Under the pieces are notes generated by a model. The model was not told where the DNA came from, made no database searches, and saw nothing but the letters and a program-made list of their open reading frames with translations. The position numbers were made by a program, and so were the translations under genes. DNA of 38,129 nt from CAZDCZ01 sp964504155 (GTDB taxonomy: Bacteria; Bacteroidota; Bacteroidia; Bacteroidales; UBA12077): the NCBI GenBank assembly GCA_964504155.1, contig CAZDCZ010000021.1, positions 1 to 38,129 on the forward strand, in the 5' to 3' direction. This document shows positions 23,820 through 34,000 of this stretch, piece by piece (positions within the stretch are counted from its first letter, which is position 1; each line of letters opens with the position of its first letter).

Positions 23820-26800
23820 ATGAAAAAACTTACGATTTTACTTGCATTTTTCGTGTTTGTAGGCTTTCAGTCTGTACAAGCACAAATGCAAATTTCGGGT
23901 ACGGTAACCGGCGCAGACGACGGTTTATCTATTCCTGGAGTATCTATTGTGGTAAAAGGAATGACTACAGTTGGTACTACTACTGATATTGATGGTAAAT
24001 ATTCTTTAAGTGTTCCTGGTGATGCTACAACTTTAGTTTTTAGTTTCATTGGAATGAAGGATGTTGAAACTGACATTAATGGACGTTCAGTTATTGATGT
24101 TAAAATGGAAACAGCTTTAACAGAAATGGACGAAGTTGTTGTTACAGCGATTGGTATTAAACGTGAAAAGAGAGAGATTACTTATCAAACACAAAAAGTG
24201 CTTGATGAAGATCTTGCAACTGTTGCTCCAGCTAGAGCAGCGGAAGCTTTGGCCGGTAAAGTTGCTGGACTACAGATTAACATTCAAGATAATGGTGTTA
24301 ATCCAAGTTCTCAGATTTTATTAAGAGGTTTACGTTCTATTAGTTCTGGAAATGGCGCATTAATTGTTATTGATGGTTCTGTTGCTACACAAGCTGCTTT
24401 TGACGATTTGAATCCAAATGATATTGGAAAAATTAACGTGTTGAAAGGTGCAACAGCTGCTGCTCTTTATGGTTCTGATGCAGCAAACGGAGCTCTTATT
24501 GTAAATACTAAAACTGGAGAAGGTGCTGATAAATTTACTGTTGGTATTAATTCTTCTTATACTTTTGATAAGGTTGCTTATATGCCAGATTTTCAATCTG
24601 AATATGGTACAGGTTGGGAAGGAGAATATAATCCGGTAGAGAATACTAACTGGGGTCCTCGTTTTGATGGTACTATTCGTCAAGTTGGTCCTACTTTCCC
24701 TGCAGATTATCCTGTAGAAACTCAAATGATACCTTATGCTCCTGTAAAAAATAATTTATTGGACTTTTACGATACTGGTTATAATATGAGTAATACTGTA
24801 TATATGACAGGTAGTTCTGATGATAGTAAATTTTATGTTTCTTTTGGAGATCAACGTGCTAATGGTATTGTTCCTGATGATACTTATAACAGAAATACTT
24901 TCAGAGTAAATGCCAGTAAAAAAATTGGTAATGTTGAAGTTGGTGTTAACATAAGTTATTTAACAGACGAAACTGATGTTGTTGGTGATGATATTGGTGA
25001 CCAAGATAGACCATTATACTGGTTTGTTTTAAATACATCTGCAAATATTCCATTGTCTACTTATAGCGATTGGGATAATCCATTAAGTTATGGTTATGCT
25101 GATAATTATCAAAATGCATATTATCAAAATCCATATTGGGGAATTGGTACAAATAGAAATAAGGATGAAACTAATCGATTAGTTGGTAATGTTAATCTTT
25201 CTTGGGATATTATGGAAAATATTAACTTTACTGCTAGAGCTTCTGCTAATGATGTATGGGGTGATGGTAAAAATTGGAGAGCTGCTCAAACTTACGATCC
25301 AATACTTCAATCTGCTGCCGGTGCTGTTTCTTCATTTGTTGAAGATACAGAATTCCAACGCGAAACATATAATGGAGATGCGCTTTTTACTGGAGATTTC
25401 GAATTTCAAGAAAAATTTACTTTAAAAGCTATTGTTGGTGCTAATATTTCTTCCGATACTTATAGAAGAAGTAAAATTAGAGCAAATAATTTAAGTATTC
25501 CTGGATTTTATGATATCTCAAACGGTACAGGAAGTCCTGTTGTTGAAGCTGATGGTTATGAAGAAAGAAATTACGGATTCTATGGTGATTTTACTTTAGG
25601 ATATAATAATTATTTATTCTTAAACTTCTCTGGAAGAAATGATTGGACATCTACTCTTGATGATGATAATAATAGTTATTTTTACCCATCAGTTGGTTTG
25701 TCATTTGTTGCTACCGATGCATTTGAAGTTTTAAAAACAGGTGATATTTTAACTATGGCTAAAATTACTCTTTCTAATTCTACAGTATATAATGATTTAT
25801 CGCCTTATCAAATTAGTGAGACATATTCTCAGTCTAATGCTTTCCCATTTGGTGAAATAAATGGATTTTATTTACAAGCAAGTGCTGTTGATGCAGATAT
25901 TCAGAAAGAGAAATTAAATACTACTGAAGTTGGTTTAAACTTAGGTTTCTTTCACGGTAGATTATGGGCAGACTTCTCTTACTTTAATACACTTACTACA
26001 GATTTGATTACTTTTACTACTCCTTCTATTGCCTCTGCTGCAAGTTCATATTTAACTAACATTGGAGAATTACAAAGTTCTGGTATTGAATTTACTCTTG
26101 GTGGTACTATATTAAGAACTAGCGATTTTAAATGGGATGTAACTCTTAATTATGCTGCTAACGAAACAGTAGTTAATGAGATTTATGAAGGTTTAGACGA
26201 GATAGCTGTTACAACATATGGACAATATGGTGTTTATGCTGTTAAAGATAAAGCCTTTCCTCAAATGAAAGCTAATGTATATAAGAAAGATCCAAATGGA
26301 AATATAATTATAGATCCTGTAACCGGATGGCCTCTAGAAGAAACAGGTTTAGCTTGTTTAGGAAAAACTACTCCTGATTATATAGTTGGTTTAAGTTCTA
26401 GATTAAGTTATAAAGGAATTTCTCTTTCTGGTACTATAGATTATAGAACTGGACACGTTTATTACGAACAAGGTTCTGATAGAATGGAATTTACCGGTAG
26501 ATCTATGGCTAGTGTTTCTGCTAACCGTCAAGATTTTGTTATTCCTAATTCTGTTATTGAAACTAGTCCCGGTGTTTATGTTGAGAATACTGATATTACT
26601 GTTAATGGAGGTAATCAAAGTTATTGGACTGATGTTTATAATAATGTAAAATCTAACTATGTAAAAGATGCTACTGCTCTTAAACTTAGAGAGGTTGCTA
26701 TTAATTATGAATTACCAAAAAGTTTATTAAATAAAACTCCTTTAAAGAAAGTTGTAGTTGGTTTTATCGCAAGAAACCTTATGACTTGGTTACCTGAAGA

Positions 26801-26924
26801 GAATAGATTTGGAGATCCAGAATTTAATAATCAATTTGACAATTCTAACGGAATTGGTATTGGTGGGTATTTACAATCTCCTCCAACTAAATCTTATGGT
26901 TTTAAATTAAATATTGAATTTTAA
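23820..26924 (+). CDS. SusC/RagA-family TonB-dependent outer membrane transporter
   Basis: This 1034-aa outer-membrane receptor imports large nutrients with energy from TonB. It has a signal peptide (MKKLTILLAFFVFVGFQSVQAQ), a carboxypeptidase-regulatory-like domain (about residues 24-98, ISGTVTGADDGLSIPGVSIV), the SusC segment MDEVVVTAIGIKREKREI, a plug domain (about 130-240, LAGKVAGLQINIQDNGVNPS, then LLRGLRSISSGNGALIVIDG) and a 22-strand type barrel ending SYGFKLNIEF. The length is typical. The matching SusD lid starts 13 nt downstream. The substrate is unknown: no glycosidase, sulfatase or peptidase is co-located. Confidence 0.95.
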   Translation: MKKLTILLAFFVFVGFQSVQAQMQISGTVTGADDGLSIPGVSIVVKGMTTVGTTTDIDGKYSLSVPGDATTLVFSFIGMKDVETDINGRSVIDVKMETALTEMDEVVVTAIGIKREKREITYQTQKVLDEDLATVAPARAAEALAGKVAGLQINIQDNGVNPSSQILLRGLRSISSGNGALIVIDGSVATQAAFDDLNPNDIGKINVLKGATAAALYGSDAANGALIVNTKTGEGADKFTVGINSSYTFDKVAYMPDFQSEYGTGWEGEYNPVENTNWGPRFDGTIRQVGPTFPADYPVETQMIPYAPVKNNLLDFYDTGYNMSNTVYMTGSSDDSKFYVSFGDQRANGIVPDDTYNRNTFRVNASKKIGNVEVGVNISYLTDETDVVGDDIGDQDRPLYWFVLNTSANIPLSTYSDWDNPLSYGYADNYQNAYYQNPYWGIGTNRNKDETNRLVGNVNLSWDIMENINFTARASANDVWGDGKNWRAAQTYDPILQSAAGAVSSFVEDTEFQRETYNGDALFTGDFEFQEKFTLKAIVGANISSDTYRRSKIRANNLSIPGFYDISNGTGSPVVEADGYEERNYGFYGDFTLGYNNYLFLNFSGRNDWTSTLDDDNNSYFYPSVGLSFVATDAFEVLKTGDILTMAKITLSNSTVYNDLSPYQISETYSQSNAFPFGEINGFYLQASAVDADIQKEKLNTTEVGLNLGFFHGRLWADFSYFNTLTTDLITFTTPSIASAASSYLTNIGELQSSGIEFTLGGTILRTSDFKWDVTLNYAANETVVNEIYEGLDEIAVTTYGQYGVYAVKDKAFPQMKANVYKKDPNGNIIIDPVTGWPLEETGLACLGKTTPDYIVGLSSRLSYKGISLSGTIDYRTGHVYYEQGSDRMEFTGRSMASVSANRQDFVIPNSVIETSPGVYVENTDITVNGGNQSYWTDVYNNVKSNYVKDATALKLREVAINYELPKSLLNKTPLKKVVVGFIARNLMTWLPEENRFGDPEFNNQFDNSNGIGIGGYLQSPPTKSYGFKLNIEF

Positions 26925-26937
26925 AAAATAAACAGAT

Positions 26938-28413
26938 ATGAAAAATATTTTTAAATATATAAGTGTGCTCGTAGTAGTGTTACTATTGGCATCATGTGAT
27001 GATGATTATCTGGATGTGAATACCGATCCCAATAATCCTACCACAGTTACTCCAGACTTAGTGTTGCCTGTTGGTCAGGTGTATACTGCAAATATAATGT
27101 TTGGTAACGATAGAAGAAGATTAAACGATTTAGCTAATATGATGATGTATAACTGGAGCCAAAGTGATGGATATTCTTGGTATACTGATGAGTTTAAATA
27201 TAATGTAACATCTACATTTTATGATGGTATTTTTAATAACTCATATTCTAATGCTTTAAAACAATATGAAATTCTTAACAATCTTGATGTTGAGTATGAC
27301 AATTATAAAGCTATTGCTAAAATAATGAAAGCATATCATTTTCAAATTTTAGTTGATTTATATGGTGATGTACCTTATACTGAAGCTTTACAAAGAGGTG
27401 CAGAAGCTACTCCTAAATACGACGATGCTCAAACTATTTATGACGATTTAATTGTTCAATTAACAGAAGCTATTACTCTTATTGATAATGCAACAGAGGG
27501 CATTAAGCCAGGTGTTGACGATATTATGTATCAAGGAAATATGACTTCTTGGAAGCAATTTGCTAATTCTCTTAAATTAAGAATATTAGTTCGTCAAATG
27601 AGTATGGGAACTAGAGATACTTATATTCAAGATGAAATGAATGTTATTGTTGCTGAAGGTTCTGGATTTATAACTGATAATGCCGGAATTAATCCTGGTT
27701 ATTTAAAAGAAGAAGATAAACAAAATCCTATGTGGAATTATTTAGGATGGGATGCTTCTGATGTTATTACAATGAATAATAATGCAACTTGTGCTACTGA
27801 TTATGTATTAGATTATTTAACAAATTCAAATGACACTCGAATTGATCGTTTATTTGAAAAACCAGCAACTGGACATTTTGGTGTTCCTCAAGGAGTAAAC
27901 CCTTATGGATCAGATATTGATTATACACCTGATTATGTATCTAATATAGGCCCTGGTATTCTTAAAGGATACGATATGGATGCTGTTATTTATACATTAG
28001 CAGAGTGTTATTTTAATCAAGCTGAAGCTGCTTATAGAAATTTTTTACCTTCTGTTGATGCTAAAACAGCATATGAAAGTGGAATTCAAGCATCTTTTGA
28101 TTATCTTGGAGCTGACGGTTTTGATGCCTATCTTGCACAAGGTACTAATTTAATAGGTTGGAACAATTCGAGTGATAAAATTGAAGCTATTATAACACAA
28201 AAATGGATAGCTGTAATGGGTATTAATGCAGAACAATCGTGGTTCGATTATTCAAGAACAGGATTCCCATCAGGCTTACCAATTTCATCTGAAACAGGAG
28301 CTAGTGATAGACCGGTTCGTTTATATTATACTGCTGATGAACATTCTGCTAATGGTGCTAATGTGCCTGCGCAACCTGATGCATTTTCAGATAAAGTTTT
28401 TTGGGGAAAATAA
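26938..28413 (+). CDS. SusD/RagB-family surface lipoprotein
   Basis: This 491-aa lipoprotein forms the lid of the SusC transporter and captures substrate at the cell surface. The signal peptide ends LLLASC with lipid on Cys20, and the next residues DDDYLDVNTDPNNPT provide the acidic run used in Bacteroidota for export to the outer leaflet. The helical TPR-like core includes KAIAKIMKAYHFQILVDLYG then DVPYTEALQ, the SusD hallmark, and YTLAECYFNQAEAAYRNF. The style suggests the SusD-like_2 subfamily. It is 13 nt after the SusC gene and 19 nt before a further lipoprotein, all on one transcript. Confidence 0.95.
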   Translation: MKNIFKYISVLVVVLLLASCDDDYLDVNTDPNNPTTVTPDLVLPVGQVYTANIMFGNDRRRLNDLANMMMYNWSQSDGYSWYTDEFKYNVTSTFYDGIFNNSYSNALKQYEILNNLDVEYDNYKAIAKIMKAYHFQILVDLYGDVPYTEALQRGAEATPKYDDAQTIYDDLIVQLTEAITLIDNATEGIKPGVDDIMYQGNMTSWKQFANSLKLRILVRQMSMGTRDTYIQDEMNVIVAEGSGFITDNAGINPGYLKEEDKQNPMWNYLGWDASDVITMNNNATCATDYVLDYLTNSNDTRIDRLFEKPATGHFGVPQGVNPYGSDIDYTPDYVSNIGPGILKGYDMDAVIYTLAECYFNQAEAAYRNFLPSVDAKTAYESGIQASFDYLGADGFDAYLAQGTNLIGWNNSSDKIEAIITQKWIAVMGINAEQSWFDYSRTGFPSGLPISSETGASDRPVRLYYTADEHSANGANVPAQPDAFSDKVFWGK

Positions 28414-28432
28414 TTTTTAAAACAAGTAAATT

Positions 28433-29263
28433 ATGAAGAAAATAAAATATATATTAATATTCATCTTAAGTATCGGAATGTTTAATTCTTGCTTAGTTGA
28501 TGATGAATCGAATATCGATCTGAATGATGATGGATTTAACGTTTCGGGTTTTTCAAGTTCAAAAGGTACTGTTGCAGGAATTGCAGACGGAAGTGAGTAT
28601 GCTTTTGAATTTAAGGTAAACGTTTCTGGTCCAACATCTAAGAATCTTACAAATGATGTTACTGTAACTTTTGGAGCAACAGATGCTTCAACAGCGATTG
28701 AAGGAACTCATTACAGAATCGATACTAAAACTATTACTCTTACTAAAGCTAATAATTATTTAGGAAAAATTACAGTTACAATGTTAACTGACGGAATTGT
28801 AGCTCCTTTGGATGAAAGCCCAATTTTATATCTTAAGGCTACTGAAACAACAGGTGATGCTAAAGTTACTTCTGGAGGTAAACCTATAGAAATAATAATG
28901 AATTATGCTTGTTATTCTAACTTAGCTGGTACTTATAATTGTACTATGCTTCGCGATGGAGCTAATCCTGTAGAATATGTAGACGTTATTACAGAAACAG
29001 GTGTTGGTGAATATCGTACTAGCGAAGTAGGTCATTGGATTGGTGGACTTGGAGTTGGAACTCCCGGTTATACTTTCTATGATGTATGTAATGTAATTTC
29101 TGTTCCTGGACAAAATCTAGTTGAGTATTATGGTAACTGGGTTGAAGGTGTTGAACCTGGTACTGTTGATCCTGAAACTGGAGTAATCCACATAGTTTAT
29201 TCTATTTCATCAACAGGTTGGAGTAGTGAATATGATTGTACATATGTACCAGTTGGTAAGTAA
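28433..29263 (+). CDS. Surface lipoprotein with Calx-beta-like region, SusCD-associated
   Basis: This 276-aa lipoprotein has the signal peptide MKKIKYILIFILSIGMFNSC, with lipid on Cys20 followed by LVDDESNIDLNDD, an acidic start that fits surface export. The first half (about residues 40-150) is beta-rich with a Calx-beta or DUF4843-like pattern (VTVTFGATDASTAIEGTHYR); the second half (about 155-276) begins ACYSNLAGTYNCTM, like small beta domains found in SusCD-linked lipoproteins. No enzyme motif is seen. It probably helps bind the substrate of the SusCD pair. It lies 19 nt after susD and 35 nt before another lipoprotein of similar style. Confidence 0.78.
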   Translation: MKKIKYILIFILSIGMFNSCLVDDESNIDLNDDGFNVSGFSSSKGTVAGIADGSEYAFEFKVNVSGPTSKNLTNDVTVTFGATDASTAIEGTHYRIDTKTITLTKANNYLGKITVTMLTDGIVAPLDESPILYLKATETTGDAKVTSGGKPIEIIMNYACYSNLAGTYNCTMLRDGANPVEYVDVITETGVGEYRTSEVGHWIGGLGVGTPGYTFYDVCNVISVPGQNLVEYYGNWVEGVEPGTVDPETGVIHIVYSISSTGWSSEYDCTYVPVGK

Positions 29264-29298
29264 TAATTAATGTTTTTTAATAATTTAAATTAATTGAA

Positions 29299-30330
29299 AT
29301 GAAAAAATATATTTTATATAACATTATTGGACTAGCTTTTTTAGCAGTTAGCGTAATTTCTTGCGATACTGCCGAAGAAGATGTCAGTCCTGTAGTTAGT
29401 CCGGAAGGTTACCCTGTGGCTACTTTTACTACGGAATTTGCCGGGGATACTATTAATGAAGGAGATACAATTATTTATCATGTGTCTATTGATAAAACAA
29501 TAGATGTTGATCTTTCTTTTTCTGCTAGAATTATTGGTGGCGACTGTGTAGCATCCGATATAGATGTAACTAGTGGAAAAATTGCTGCTTATACCACAGA
29601 AGCTGATGTTTCTATTATTTTTGCAAAAGATTGGATTGCTGAAGGTACTGAAACTTGTGAGATTGAAGTAGGATTATTTACTCTCGGTGAGAAATATTTA
29701 GTTAATACTACTACTGTTAATCCAACATTTTCTGTAAATGTTACAAATTATGCATCTAATGATTTAACAATGACATTTGCTTGGAATTCAGTTATTTTTG
29801 TGAATGCCGGATATGAGGATTTTCCTGATTATGGTTGGGAATATGATGCTGCTGATTATGTAGATTTTGATATATTTATTGCAGATGCAGAAGGTTACGA
29901 TAATAATGATCCATGGGCAACATTTAATCCTGTTATTTATGCTGCAACCGGTGACAGTCCTGAAGAAATGACTTTCTCTGGAATACCTGATGGTGAATAT
30001 ATTATTTTCAGTGAATTATGGGCAAATCCATTAGCTGGAATTGAAGAACCTGAAGTTGCAACACATGCCGATATGCCTATAATTGCTACTTTCAATCAAC
30101 AAGGTGTTGCTGATACATCATTCGTTCAAGATACTTCACAAACTTTGAATACTGCTGATTTTGGTGTTGGTGATGATAATTATGCTGGTGGAGTTATTGA
30201 TACTTTCGTAGCTAAAGTTATTATTTCTGGTAATCAATATACTATTATTGGTTATAATGATGCTGGAGTTAAGACAAAAAGAGTTGGTGTTATAAATAGA
30301 GAAACTCGTCCAACATCTTTAAATAAATAG
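29299..30330 (+). CDS. Second SusCD-associated surface lipoprotein
   Basis: This 343-aa lipoprotein has a signal peptide ending VSVISC (lipid on Cys22), followed by DTAEEDVSPVVSPEG, again acidic and likely surface-exposed. The first half (about residues 40-155) resembles a Calx-beta-like domain, with FAGDTINEGDTIIYHVSIDK and FAKDWIAEGTETCEIEVGLF. The rest is beta-rich and acidic with many D, Y and W residues. It has no enzyme motif. Shared architecture with the preceding lipoprotein suggests they divide binding of one substrate. It is the last gene of the SusCD transcript and is followed by a terminator. Confidence 0.75.
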   Translation: MKKYILYNIIGLAFLAVSVISCDTAEEDVSPVVSPEGYPVATFTTEFAGDTINEGDTIIYHVSIDKTIDVDLSFSARIIGGDCVASDIDVTSGKIAAYTTEADVSIIFAKDWIAEGTETCEIEVGLFTLGEKYLVNTTTVNPTFSVNVTNYASNDLTMTFAWNSVIFVNAGYEDFPDYGWEYDAADYVDFDIFIADAEGYDNNDPWATFNPVIYAATGDSPEEMTFSGIPDGEYIIFSELWANPLAGIEEPEVATHADMPIIATFNQQGVADTSFVQDTSQTLNTADFGVGDDNYAGGVIDTFVAKVIISGNQYTIIGYNDAGVKTKRVGVINRETRPTSLNK

Positions 30331-30374
30331 TGTTTAATTATATTATTTGTAATTAAATAATTTTATAAGTTTAT

Positions 30375-30412
30375 TAAAAACCAGTGAGATGAATTCTTAC
30401 TGGTTTTTTTTT
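30375..30412 (+). terminator. Terminator of the SusCD operon
   Basis: AAAAACCAGT (30376-30385) pairs with ACTGGTTTTT (30399-30408) around a GAGATGAATTCTT loop and is followed by more T. It is closely similar to the terminator at 34893-34927. Confidence 0.82.
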
Positions 30413-30548
30413 ATAATATATAGAATAGTTTAGAGAAAATACTTTCTATTATATATAAATTGTTTGAAATATTTTATTTATATGGTATAAATTATAGAGT
30501 CCCTGCATTATGCCTTCTTTTCTTAAAATTGCATTTCCTAGTTGTATT

Positions 30549-30556
30549 TAAGTTTG
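30549..30556 (+). promoter_or_regulatory. Candidate -7 box of the lipoprotein/BNR-protein unit
   Basis: TAAGTTTG matches TAnnTTTG and lies 48 nt before the start at 30605. The nearest TTG (30529-30531) gives a spacing of only 17 nt, so the -33 box is uncertain. Confidence 0.4.
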
Positions 30557-30604
30557 TTTTTTGTTTTAAAAAAAATTAATATTGTGTTTATTTAATTTAA
30601 AGTT

Positions 30605-31054
30605 ATGAAATTACATGTTATTTTATTTATTGTTTTAAGTTCTTTTTTGCTATCATCGTGCACTGTATTTAATAAGAATAACTCGAGAAATGGAGAAAAG
30701 GATAATGAAAAAATTGCTAAAATAGTATATAGTAATTTAAATTATCCTGATTCGTTAATTGTTCAGAAAAATCAAGATAATTCAAAAATATTATATATTG
30801 CCAAAATAAAATCTGTACATAAAAATTTTTATTCACATTTAAATTTTCTAGTTTTAGATAATTTAAAAGATGAAATTATTTATAAAAATAAATTCGATAA
30901 TGCTAAAATAGAATGGTATAATAATAATCAATTACTATTAACTAAATATATGGGCATTCTAGAAAATAAAAATACGAGTAATATTAAATTTTATATAATT
31001 GATTTAGAAACCGAAGATATTAAAGAATTTAAAAAACAGAATGAGAAATTATAA
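30605..31054 (+). CDS. Small lipoprotein of unknown function
   Basis: This 149-aa protein has a lipoprotein signal peptide ending SFLLSSC (lipid on Cys19). The following residues, TVFNKNNSRNGEKDN, are polar and basic rather than acidic, so it probably stays on the periplasmic side. The mature part is beta-rich with repeated short hydrophobic strands (SKILYIAKIKSVHKNFYSHL, IKFYIIDLETEDIKEF), somewhat like part of a small beta-propeller, but no family is recognised. It is very AT-rich. The start of the large T9SS protein is 26 nt downstream, so the two are probably co-transcribed. Confidence 0.7.
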   Translation: MKLHVILFIVLSSFLLSSCTVFNKNNSRNGEKDNEKIAKIVYSNLNYPDSLIVQKNQDNSKILYIAKIKSVHKNFYSHLNFLVLDNLKDEIIYKNKFDNAKIEWYNNNQLLLTKYMGILENKNTSNIKFYIIDLETEDIKEFKKQNEKL

Positions 31055-31080
31055 ATTTTATTGTAACTAATCTATTAAAC

Positions 31081-34000
31081 ATGAAAAAGTCATATTCGAT
31101 ATTATTTACCTTGCTTATAGCAGGGATAATAGGAGTTGTTTATTTCTTAAGCGGAAATCAAAATAATTCGAAATTAGGAGAATTATTAACACCACAACAG
31201 ATGTGGGAAAATCAGATAAATAAAAAGAGAGAAAAAGGAGAATCTGATAAAACAGATAAACCTAACGAATTTACAAAATATTTTAAAGATATAACATCGA
31301 AATTTAATTCAGATGAGAATAATTATCCGTTAAATTATCGTGTTAGCGAATTTTTAAAAGCTAAATCAAAGTCTAGTAATATTAAGTCAAAAGCTGCAAC
31401 TATTACTTGGCAACAAAGAGGTCCTGCAAATGTTGGTGGAAGAACAAGAGGGCTTATTGTTGATCCTGACGATGTAACACATAATACTTGGTATGCAGGT
31501 GCTGCTACAGGAGGAATTTGGAAAACTATTGATGGAGGTTCTACTTGGACTTGTCTTACCGATGATATTCCGAACCTATCGGCAAATACAATAGCTATGG
31601 CAGAGTCTAATCATAATATTATTTATGCCGGAACAGGTGAAAGTTTTCCGGGAGGTACTTATTTACAAGGTAGTGGCGTTTTTAAATCTACCGATAGAGG
31701 CGACACTTGGACACAACTAGTGAATACTGCAAATAATGAAGATTTCGAATATGTGAATCGCCTAGTAATTGATCCGCTTAATCCAGATATAGTTATTGTT
31801 GCTACAGAAGCCGGTGTGCTTAAAACAATTAATGGAGGTACAGATTGGACTAAAGTTTATTCTAGTTCTACCGGAATAGAAGATCTTGATGCTGACCCTT
31901 CTAATTTTAATAAGTTATATGCTACCGAGCATGCTGTTGGAGTTGTGAAGTCTGAGGATGCTGGAGATAATTGGACCTTAGCTATTAATGGTTTAGAACA
32001 AGGTTTGCGCTACGAATTAGCTGTATCACCGGTAAATACTGCAAAAATTTATTTAAGTGTAAATACTAGTGATAAGCCTGTTGCTTATAGATCAATTGAT
32101 TATGGAAATACTTGGGTCAGATTTTATGATAATGATGATGTTCCTGATGACTTCCTAGGAGGACAAGGCGAATACGATAATATTATTACTGCTCATCCCT
32201 ATAATGAAGATGTTGCCTATTTAGGAGGTGTTAATCTTTGGAAAATTGATTATTCTAATCCAGGAACTCCTTCAGAATCTGATCCTGCTATTTATAGAAT
32301 TAGTTTAGAAAATACCGAAACGTTTTTAAGTTTTATTAATTTTGGAGGTGCGTATTTAAATGGAGGAATGGAGTTAGGAACAGAAAATGATGCTACAGAT
32401 TTAGTTTCTACAGATTGGTCATCAGTAGAAATTCGTTTCGGAGCTGGAATGGTACAAAAAGCCCATAGATTTACTGTTGGTGGTGTTGGATCAGGCGTTC
32501 CTGCTTCCGATTATGTGTATGAAGATTATGTAGATGTTCCATTTGAAGTATGGGATGTAACAAATAATCGTCAGTTAATGGCTTCATTTCGAGATCAAGC
32601 AGAAAATGGCGTATATGATTTAGTGAAACGAATAGAGTCTGATCCTAGCGTTGGGAGAGAATATTTATTTGTAAATGCAGTTGAATATTCTGAAACTCCT
32701 TCAGTAAATATTGCTAAAAATGCAGGACATTCGTATAAACAATTATATTTTTTCTGGCCTACATTAGCTGAAGGTGGCACATGGGACGAAAACAATTTAC
32801 CTGATTCTAAAATTTCAATCACTTATGGTGCAATAAATGAAGTTAAAGGTACAAGTTCAGTTGTAACTGATGCATATGGAAGTGGAGATAATAATTATAA
32901 TCAAGGAGCTGGTTTTGGAACAACAAGTATTCCCGGAGTGCATCCCGACCATCATAATTTTGTAATTGTTCCAATAAATGAAGTAACTGATAGTTTTTTA
33001 GTTGTAAATGCTAATGATGGAGGTTTAGCTATTTCAAAAAATAGCGCTATAACTTTTAATCAACTACCTAATAATTATATTACAACACAATTTTATGGTG
33101 TTGCAAAAAATCCGGAAGCCAACGAGTATATTGGTGGGATGCAAGATAATGGAACATGGAGAAGTAGTGCAGGAGAAAATGCTTCGTCTGAAACTGATTA
33201 TTTATTCCAAATTGGCGGAGATGGTTTCGAATGTATTTGGCATGCAAGCGATCCTAATAAAATAATTGGAAGTCTTTACAATAATTCGTTTAAAAAGACA
33301 GTAAATGGAGGAGAAACATGGACTTATGCAACAAGTGGAATAACTAGTGATGACGGACCGTTTATTTCAAGATTATCGACACATAAAAATACTCCGGATA
33401 ACTTATATGCTGTTGGAAAAAATGGTGTTTATAAATCTACTAATTTTGGTGGATCATGGCAAATGAAAACTATTGGTACAGGTTGGCTTCCAGAAGGTCG
33501 TACGGCTGTTACTAGTCAGCATAATGTTGAAGTTTCTCTTGCAAACGAAAATATAGTATGGGCTGGTGCTGCAATGTCTGAAGCTAATGGTTGGAAGATT
33601 TTTGTTTCTACCGATCAAGCAGAAACATTTAATCCTGTTGCCGATTTTACAGGCGCCGATTTAAGTGGATATATTAGTGGTATTGCTACTCATCCTTTTG
33701 AAGATTCTACTGCTTATATTTTGTTCTCTTTTCCAGGGGAGTCGAAAATTATTCGAACTAATGATTTGGGACAAAATTGGGAAGATATTTCAGGATTTAA
33801 TGGTGCTTCTACTAGTTCTAACGGATTTCCGGATGTTGTAACTCATTGCTTGGTTGTATTGCCAAATGATCCTTCTACAATATGGGTTGGGACTGATATT
33901 GGCTTATTAGAATCAACCGATGATGGTGCTAGTTGGCACTATGCTAATAATGGTATACCGGCTGTATCAATTTACGATATGTTTGTTCAAGACGGACAAG

